A DNA stretch of 38,695 bases from Alphaproteobacteria bacterium (lineage in GTDB: Bacteria > Pseudomonadota > Alphaproteobacteria > Micropepsales > Micropepsaceae): contig JAHFQC010000030.1 of the NCBI GenBank assembly GCA_023259375.1, forward strand, positions 9,887 through 48,581, given 5' to 3'. Positions 33,207-38,695 of this stretch are shown piece after piece (position 1 is the first letter of the stretch; every line of letters begins with the position of its first letter). Made by a program: the position numbers and the translations under genes. Below the pieces are notes generated by a model. That model searched no databases. It saw only the letters and a program-made list of their open reading frames with translations, and was not told where the DNA came from.

Positions 33207-36200
33207 CTATTGCGGGCGATGACGGGCAATGAAACCGGCCGCCCTCTGCTCCCAGACCCAGAACCGCCGCACCAAATTGCTCCAGAGCTTCAAGACGATC
33301 GGCTTCAGGCGGACCACTAGACGGTCGCGCCAAACGAGAGCCGTGGCCTGTCCACGGCGAAGTCTTGGTTCGGCATCGATCTGCCAGATCACCTTGGCCG
33401 AAGCCCCTGCCCGTTCCATAACCCGATGCATCCGCGACGGACCCGGCGATTGCGGGCGTTCGGGATCGCGCAGCCAGACATAAATCGCCGGGATCACCAG
33501 CACGGTCAGCAGCGTCGACGAGACAAGGCCGAACAACAGCGAAATCGCGAGCCCCTGGAAGATCGGGTCGGTGAGGATCGTCGCGGCACCGATCATGGCG
33601 GCCAGCGCCGTAAGCAGGATCGGGCGAAAGCGCGTGGCACCAGCATCGATCAGCACTTGCTTGAATGGCTTGTCGCCGTGCTGGCCGTGGCGGATGAAAT
33701 CCACCAGCAGGATCGAATTACGCACAATGATGCCGGCGAGCGCGATGAAGCCGATCATCGAGGTGGCGGTGAAGGGTGCGCCGAACAACCAGTGGCCGAT
33801 GACGATACCGATCAAGGTCAACGGCACCGGCGTCAGGATCACCAGCGGCAGCTTGAACGAGCCGAACTGCGCCACCACCAGAATGTAGATGCCGAGCAGC
33901 GCCACGCCGAACGCCGCGCCCATATCGCGGAACGTGACATAGGTGACTTCCCACTCGCCATCCCACAACAGCGACGGCTTGGTCTCGTCCGCGGGCTGGC
34001 CATGCAGCAGGATTTGCGGCTGCGGCAGACCCTTCCAGTCGTGCTTTTTGATGAGGTCATTGACCGCGCCCATGCCGTAAATCGGCGCTTCGTAATCGCC
34101 CGCCAGTTCGGCGGTGACCATGTCGGCGTAATGCATGTCGCGGCGGAAGATGGTCGGTGTGCCGGGCTCGCGGTCGATATGAACGATATCGCCCAGCTCC
34201 ACCACCGCCTTGTTCCCGGGAATGGCGTTGGCAGGGACCGGCGTCGATTCCAGCTTGCGCGTCCATTCGAGATCGTTCTTCGGCAACCGCACCACGATCT
34301 TCATCGGATCGCGATCTTCGCCGCGATGCGAGTAGCCGACCGCCACGCCGCCGAGGATCGCTTTCAGCGTGTCGTAGACATCGGATTGCTCGACGCCAAA
34401 GTATTCCAGCTTGTCCTGATCGATGGTCACGCGTAGGCGCGGTCGCGGCTGGCCATAGCTGTCGTCGACATCGACGATATACGGCACCGATTTGAAGATC
34501 TTCTTGACCTCCTCCGCTTCGGCGCGGCGGGTCTTGGAATCCGGACCGTAGATCTCGGCGAGCAGGGTCGACAGCACCGGCGGCCCCGGCGGCACTTCCA
34601 CCACCTTGATCACGGCGCCGGCCGGCAGCTTCACGTTTGCCAATTGCTTGCGCAAATCGAGGGCGATGGCATGGCTTTCGCGCGAGCGCCGCGATTTGTC
34701 GGTCAGGTTGACCTGCAGCTCGCCCATCTCGGGCTTTTCGCGCAAGTAGGAATGGCGCACGAGGCCATTGAAGTTGAACGGTGCCGGCGTGCCGGCATAG
34801 GCCTGGATCGACGTCACTTCCGGCAATTTCTGGGTGACCGCCGCCGCTTCGAACAGCACGCGGGCGGTATCTTCCACCGTGGCGCCTTCGGGCAGATCGA
34901 CCATCACCGACAGCTCGGACTTGTTGTCGAACGGCAGCAGCTTCACCGTGACGTTCTTGGTCACGAACAGGATGCAAACCAAACCGGTGGCGATGGCGAC
35001 GTATTTGAGGAATTTCTTCGAATTCTCGCGGCTCGAAATGATCGGCCCGGCGATGCGGCGATAGAAGCGGCCGATGGCTCCCTCGTCATGGCCATGCTCG
35101 CTCCCGGCAGGCGCCTTGCCGGATAATTTCAGCAACGCCCACGGCGCCACCACCATGGCGACAAAGAACGAGAACAGCATCGCGGCCGAGGCATTGGCCG
35201 GGATCGGCGCCATATAGGGGCCCATCATGCCGGACACGAACATCATCGGCAGCAGCGCGGCGATCACAGTGAGGGTCGCCACGATGGTCGGATTGCCCAC
35301 TTCCGCGACGGCCTGGATAGCGGCATCGAGACGGCTGCGCCCGTCATGCATCGCCCAATGGCGCGAGATGTTCTCGATCACCACGATGGCGTCGTCGACC
35401 AGGATACCGATCGAGAAAATCAGCGCGAACAGACTGACGCGGTTGATGGTGTAGCCCATCAAGTTCGCGGCAAAGAGCGTCAATAGGATCGTGGTCGGAA
35501 TGACGATCAAAGTCACCGCCGCCTCGCGCCAGCCGACCACAAAGCCGATCAGGAGCACGATGGAGATCGTCGCAAGACCTAGATGAAACAGAAGCTCGTT
35601 GGCCTTGTCGTTGGCGGTCTTGCCGTAATCGCGAGTGACTTCGGCAGTAATGCCGGCCGGGATGACCGAGCCGCGCAGCGTGTTGGTGCGCTCGATCAAT
35701 TGCTCCGCGACCACCACGGCGTTGGCGCCATTGCGCTTGGCAAAGGCGATGCTCACCGCCGGAACGGTGGACCAGTTCTTGCCGACGCGATTGATCGACC
35801 AGACGCGATGCTCAGCGGGGCTCGGGCCGACAATGACCGTCGCCAAATCGCGGACATAGACCGGACGGCCGTCGCGCGTGGTGACGAGCAACAGGCCGAT
35901 ATCGGGAAGACCATTCAGCGTCTTGCCGGCAACCGCTTCGACCATACGGCCGCCATCGCGCAACTGGCCGGCGAGAAATGCCTCGTTGGCGCCTTTGATC
36001 TTGGCTTCGAGCTGCTGCAGCGTGACGCCGTAGAGCGCCAGCTTTTCGGGATCGGGCTCGACGCTGATTTCGTCGGCGGAGCCACCCTGGATATAGGTCA
36101 GACCGACATTGTCGACCTTGGCGAGTTCGGCCTGAACCTTGGTGGCAAGCTGATAGAGGTCTTTCTCGTTCCAGTGCGCGGCAGCGTCCGGCGTCGGCGA

Positions 36201-36644
36201 CAGGGTGAGGACTTCCACCGCCACATCATTGATGCCGCGACCGACGATCAACGGCTCGGGAATGCCGAGCGGGATGCGATCATAATTGGCCCGCACCTTG
36301 GCCTGAACGCGGACGATCGCCTCGTCCTCATTGGTGCCGGTCAGAAAGCGCGCGGTGACCACCACGCGATCATCCTGGGTTTGGCTGTAGACGTGCTCGA
36401 CGCCCGGAATGCCTTTGACGATCTCCTCCAGCGGCTTGGTGACCAGTTCGGCCGCATCAGGTCCCTTGAGGCCGTCGGCGGTGACGAAAATGTCCACCAT
36501 CGGGACGCTGATCTGCGGCTCCTCTTCGCGCGGAATGGTGATGACCGCGATGAGACCGAAGACCACCGCCGCCATCAGGAACAGCGGCGTCAGGGGCGAG
36601 CCGATGGTCGCCCGCGTCAGCTTGCCGGAGAATCCGAGTTTCAT
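33207..36644 (-). CDS. RND efflux permease
   Basis: A 1145-residue inner-membrane pump of the AcrB/HAE1 superfamily. The first helix leads into ITIPREEEPQISVPMVDIF, the porter domain carries KPLEEIVKGIPGVEHVYS, and the proton-relay Asp pair lies in FSIGILVDDAIVVIENI in TM4. FIALAGIIVRNSILLVDFI and LTALAAMIGAATILTDPIFQ are in the last helices. The C-terminal cytoplasmic tail (after RDPERP, about 75 residues, Arg-rich) is longer than usual. The ATG overlaps the adaptor stop (ATGA). No outer-membrane channel gene is present, so it would use one encoded elsewhere. Being last in an operon led by a sulfur-type ArsR repressor and a rhodanese, it may export a sulfur compound; the substrate is inference. 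Confidence 0.92.
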   Translation of the reverse strand: MKLGFSGKLTRATIGSPLTPLFLMAAVVFGLIAVITIPREEEPQISVPMVDIFVTADGLKGPDAAELVTKPLEEIVKGIPGVEHVYSQTQDDRVVVTARFLTGTNEDEAIVRVQAKVRANYDRIPLGIPEPLIVGRGINDVAVEVLTLSPTPDAAAHWNEKDLYQLATKVQAELAKVDNVGLTYIQGGSADEISVEPDPEKLALYGVTLQQLEAKIKGANEAFLAGQLRDGGRMVEAVAGKTLNGLPDIGLLLVTTRDGRPVYVRDLATVIVGPSPAEHRVWSINRVGKNWSTVPAVSIAFAKRNGANAVVVAEQLIERTNTLRGSVIPAGITAEVTRDYGKTANDKANELLFHLGLATISIVLLIGFVVGWREAAVTLIVIPTTILLTLFAANLMGYTINRVSLFALIFSIGILVDDAIVVIENISRHWAMHDGRSRLDAAIQAVAEVGNPTIVATLTVIAALLPMMFVSGMMGPYMAPIPANASAAMLFSFFVAMVVAPWALLKLSGKAPAGSEHGHDEGAIGRFYRRIAGPIISSRENSKKFLKYVAIATGLVCILFVTKNVTVKLLPFDNKSELSVMVDLPEGATVEDTARVLFEAAAVTQKLPEVTSIQAYAGTPAPFNFNGLVRHSYLREKPEMGELQVNLTDKSRRSRESHAIALDLRKQLANVKLPAGAVIKVVEVPPGPPVLSTLLAEIYGPDSKTRRAEAEEVKKIFKSVPYIVDVDDSYGQPRPRLRVTIDQDKLEYFGVEQSDVYDTLKAILGGVAVGYSHRGEDRDPMKIVVRLPKNDLEWTRKLESTPVPANAIPGNKAVVELGDIVHIDREPGTPTIFRRDMHYADMVTAELAGDYEAPIYGMGAVNDLIKKHDWKGLPQPQILLHGQPADETKPSLLWDGEWEVTYVTFRDMGAAFGVALLGIYILVVAQFGSFKLPLVILTPVPLTLIGIVIGHWLFGAPFTATSMIGFIALAGIIVRNSILLVDFIRHGQHGDKPFKQVLIDAGATRFRPILLTALAAMIGAATILTDPIFQGLAISLLFGLVSSTLLTVLVIPAIYVWLRDPERPQSPGPSRMHRVMERAGASAKVIWQIDAEPRLRRGQATALVWRDRLVVRLKPIVLKLWSNLVRRFWVWEQRAAGFIARHRPQ

Positions 36645-37636
36645 GGCTTGAGCAATCTGTCGCCTGAGTTGAGACCGGACAGAACTTCAATAGTATCGGG
36701 CTTGCCGGGACGATGGATCGTCTGGCCGCGCTGCACCGGAACGTCGAGGGACTGATTGCCGGTCCATAGCCGCGCGTAATCGATGCCCGAACGCGTCGCG
36801 ATCAGGTTCGACGGCACCACGATCGCCTTGCGCTGACCGGCGCTGACCCAGACGCGCACGCGCTCGTTGACGAAGTAATCGCCCAACTCCTGCACCGTCG
36901 CATCGGCCACGACATGGCCGTTGTCGATTTCGGGATAAACCAGACGAACCACGCCGAAGTGCGCCCCGTTGAGGCCTATGTCGGCGCCATCAAGCCGAAC
37001 CGGCTGACCGACCTTGATATCGCGGGCGTGGCGCTCCGGGATCTGCAGCCGCAGCACGAAATCGCCCTGCGCCACCGTCGCCACCGTATCGCCCGGCAAC
37101 AAAACCGTACCAGCCGTGACCGGAACGGTGATGACGCGACCGGTCTGCGGCGCTAGCACCTCGCCTTCATGCGACTGTTGCGTGACGACGGCGCGCTGGG
37201 CGGAATAGGCGTTGACGTTCGACTGCGCCACGTTGAGCGCCGTGCGGGCTTGGTCAAATCCGGACTTCGAAATGGCGTTGGCCGCCATCAGCCGCTGAGC
37301 GCGATCGTAATCGGCCTTGGCTTGCGCCAATTGCGCTTGCGCTGCCGCAACTTGCGCGCCGAAGGACGATGCCTGGAAACCGAGCTTCTTGTCGCTGACA
37401 ATGGCGATGACCTGCCCTTGCTCGACGTGATCGCCTTGCCGGACTTTCAGTTCCACCACCGTGCCGCCGATGCGGGCGCGCGCCGGAACGACGTTAGCCG
37501 ACTGCACGGTGGCGAACACCGCTTTCTCGTCCGCGACCATGGTTGGCTGGACCTGATAGGTCTTGGGCGGCGCCGGCGGAGGAGCGGGCGGCGTTCCGAA
37601 GCCGAGAAAGGAGAATAGGCCGGCAAGGATCAGCAT
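36641..37636 (-). CDS. RND periplasmic adaptor (membrane fusion protein)
   Basis: 331 residues. It starts with a membrane anchor (LILAGLFSFLGFG) and a proline-rich linker (PPAPPPAPPK), then the biotinyl-lipoyl half-motif GGTVVELKVRQGDHVEQGQV, a coiled-coil hairpin (VAAAQAQLAQAKADYDRAQR to VAQSNVNAYSAQRAV), the second lipoyl half (VLAPQTGRVITVPVTAGTV) and a beta-barrel. It links the RND permease to an outer-membrane channel. GAGG stands seven bases before the ATG, and the rhodanese stop is five bases before it, so the genes are cotranscribed. Confidence 0.9.
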   Translation of the reverse strand: MLILAGLFSFLGFGTPPAPPPAPPKTYQVQPTMVADEKAVFATVQSANVVPARARIGGTVVELKVRQGDHVEQGQVIAIVSDKKLGFQASSFGAQVAAAQAQLAQAKADYDRAQRLMAANAISKSGFDQARTALNVAQSNVNAYSAQRAVVTQQSHEGEVLAPQTGRVITVPVTAGTVLLPGDTVATVAQGDFVLRLQIPERHARDIKVGQPVRLDGADIGLNGAHFGVVRLVYPEIDNGHVVADATVQELGDYFVNERVRVWVSAGQRKAIVVPSNLIATRSGIDYARLWTGNQSLDVPVQRGQTIHRPGKPDTIEVLSGLNSGDRLLKP

Positions 37637-37640
37637 GGCA

Positions 37641-38021
37641 TCACCTCTCGACGGGCAGTCCCGCGGCCATCCAGGCTTGGATGCCGCCCTTCATATGACT
37701 ATCGACAGCGATACCCGCCGCTTGGCACGCAGCGACGGTACGCGCGGAACGTCCGCCGACTCCGCAATGCAGCACGATGCGCTTCTGGCCAAGGCCGGGC
37801 AACGTATGTGGATCGAATTGGGAGAGCGGCACCAGCTCGGCGCCTTTGATATGGGCATTGGCGTATTCGGCCGGCTCGCGGACGTCGACCAGCACGATCT
37901 CGTTCTTGTTCAACAGATCGGCGACGTCGGCGGGTTCGAGGTTCTTGAGGGTCATTATTTTCCTTTCCGGATTTCCGGCCAGCAGGCGCACCAAGGCGCG
38001 CAAGACATTGGACAATCCCAT
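37641..38021 (-). CDS. single-domain rhodanese-like sulfurtransferase
   Basis: 126 residues from the ATG at 38021, two bases after the ArsR stop. The rhodanese domain shows VLVDVREPAEYANAHIKGA and the active-site loop with Cys86 in LHCGVGGRSA. The catalytic Cys would carry a persulfide and pass sulfane sulfur to thiols. An internal ATG at 37955 also has a good Shine-Dalgarno (GGAAAGGA) and would give a 104-residue form starting MTLKNLEPADV, the more usual N-terminus; the first 22 residues (MGLSNVLRALVRLLAGNPER) look like an amphipathic extension. Both starts have almost the same upstream sequence, so two forms are possible. Confidence 0.88.
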   Translation of the reverse strand: MGLSNVLRALVRLLAGNPERKIMTLKNLEPADVADLLNKNEIVLVDVREPAEYANAHIKGAELVPLSQFDPHTLPGLGQKRIVLHCGVGGRSARTVAACQAAGIAVDSHMKGGIQAWMAAGLPVER

Positions 38022-38023
38022 AG

Positions 38024-38368
38024 CTATTTGCCTTTCCGGGGCTTGTTAGCGGGTCCGCAGATCCGCTCCGGCGCACAGAAAGCCTGATAGAGGGTTTCGA
38101 TGATCCGGCGAGCCGGCTCGCTATCGATCGAATAGAAGATGGTCTGGCCGTCGCGGCGGGTCGCAACCAGGCCGTCCTTGCGCAACAGCGCCAGGTGCTG
38201 GGAAACCGTCGAATCGCGCAGATCGAGCAGGCCGGCAAGTTCGCCCACCGCCCGCTCCCCGTCGATCAGCTGGCAGAGAATCATCAGCCGGTGGCGGTTG
38301 GCCATCGCCTTCAAAAGCTCCTCGGCGGCACTGGCCGAGGCGTGCATTTGGTCGGGTTCTATTTTCAT
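38024..38368 (-). CDS. ArsR-family repressor, SqrR/BigR type
   Basis: 114 residues with the ArsR winged helix: MANRHRLMILCQLIDGERAV, then LAGLLDLRDSTVSQHLALLR (recognition helix) and a wing with RRDGQTIFYSI. Cys32 and Cys98 lie 66 residues apart, the spacing of the two cysteines that form the tetrasulfide switch of SqrR and BigR; Cys104 is extra. Metal-site motifs such as ELCVCDL are absent. By family it represses sulfide-detoxification genes until reactive sulfur species link the two thiols. I place the start at the ATG at 38368 although no Shine-Dalgarno precedes it: the predicted promoter puts transcription start within two bases of this ATG, so the message may be leaderless. The longer frame to 38512 would read through both divergent promoters. 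Confidence 0.85.
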   Translation of the reverse strand: MKIEPDQMHASASAAEELLKAMANRHRLMILCQLIDGERAVGELAGLLDLRDSTVSQHLALLRKDGLVATRRDGQTIFYSIDSEPARRIIETLYQAFCAPERICGPANKPRKGK

Positions 38369-38370
38369 AG

Positions 38371-38404
38371 TTGCGTATCTACGCATATTCGAATATATTG
38401 TCAA
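38371..38404. promoter_or_regulatory. interlocked divergent promoters with two palindromes
   Basis: Minus strand: TTGACA (38404-38399), 17-base spacer, TAGATA (38381-38376), for the ArsR operon. Plus strand: TTGCGT (38371-38376), 17-base spacer, TATATT (38394-38399), for the SQR-like gene. Two adjoining palindromes fill the shared space: TGCGTA-tc-TACGCA (38372-38385) and the perfect ATATTCGAATAT (38385-38396). One bound repressor dimer could shut both promoters. Confidence 0.65.
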
Positions 38405-38465
38405 GACGAAATGCGCCGGCGAGCGCAAAAACAGCGGCCTCGATGCCGCGCTTTGGGAGACAGGA

Positions 38466-38695
38466 ATGGCTGAAATCGTGGTTTTGGGCGCAGGCCTCGG
38501 CGGCACCATCATGGCATACGAGCTACAGGAGACTCTGCGTCCCGGCGATCGGCTGACATTGATCGGCCAGGACAGCCGCTATCACTTCGTCCCGTCCAAT
38601 CCCTGGGTTGCCGTCGGCTGGCGCAAGCGCACCGATGTCGAGATCAATCTCAAGGCCGTGATGGCCAAGAAGGGAATTGAGTTTGTCGCCCAGGG
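38466..38695 (+). CDS. sulfide:quinone oxidoreductase-like flavoprotein, N-terminal part
   Basis: Only the first 76 residues are in the window. They show the FAD-binding loop VVLGAGLGGTIMAYEL, then DRLTLIGQDSRYHFVPSNPW, a stretch typical of the sulfide:quinone reductase / flavocytochrome c sulfide dehydrogenase group. Such membrane-bound enzymes oxidise sulfide and pass electrons to quinone. The catalytic cysteines lie further on and cannot be checked. GGGAG lies just upstream of the ATG at 38466. It diverges from the SqrR/BigR-type repressor gene, the classic neighbour of this enzyme. Confidence 0.8.
   Translation, partial: MAEIVVLGAGLGGTIMAYELQETLRPGDRLTLIGQDSRYHFVPSNPWVAVGWRKRTDVEINLKAVMAKKGIEFVAQ

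Overview
The window looks like chromosomal DNA of an alphaproteobacterium. This is inferred from the gene families (rhizobial-type polysaccharide genes, a TonB receptor next to thiolases, type-B esterases and Spinster-type MFS carriers) and from a fairly GC-rich base composition; no rRNA or marker gene is present to fix the genus. I see no tRNA, rRNA, CRISPR array or riboswitch.

Region 1 (1-13,560, nearly all on the minus strand) is a surface-polysaccharide locus. In transcription order it holds a polyprenyl-phosphate sugar transferase, a 69-aa membrane peptide, a methyltransferase-like protein, a membrane sulfatase/phosphoglycerol-transferase-like enzyme, a NusG/RfaH-like antiterminator, a Wzz-like chain-length protein, the complete dTDP-L-rhamnose set (rfbB, rfbD, rfbA, rfbC) and the start of a DUF1972 glycosyltransferase that runs off the left edge. 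Three decayed insertion sequences lie in its gaps: an IS3 orfA tail near 5.5 kb, an IS5-family copy with both ends at 6.68-7.49 kb, and an IS3 orfB at 12.9-13.3 kb. Two sugar-nucleotide epimerases (galE and a UDP-glucuronate 4-epimerase type) follow on the plus strand.

Region 2 (15.6-33.2 kb) is a catabolic locus. It contains an SDR/thiolase/thiolase operon, a TonB-dependent receptor, a CoA-transferase, a TetR regulator, a four-gene operon (two paralogous MFS carriers followed by two paralogous carboxylesterases), a secreted GH2 beta-mannosidase and a small secreted DUF4019 protein. Four copies of one 22-bp dyad (half-site KARTGAAT, 6-bp centre) lie at the four promoter regions. I read these as the operators of a single regulon, probably run by the TetR protein. 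The gene content fits uptake and breakdown of an acylated beta-mannoside: esterases release acyl groups, the mannosidase releases mannose, and CoA-transferase plus thiolases process the acids. The substrate is inference.

Region 3 (33.2-38.7 kb) is a sulfur-response locus. An ArsR-family repressor with the cysteine spacing of SqrR/BigR, a rhodanese, an RND adaptor and an RND permease form a tight minus-strand operon. It diverges from a sulfide:quinone-reductase-like gene cut by the right edge. Two back-to-back promoters interlock over two adjoining palindromes in the gap, and the repressor transcript is predicted to be leaderless.
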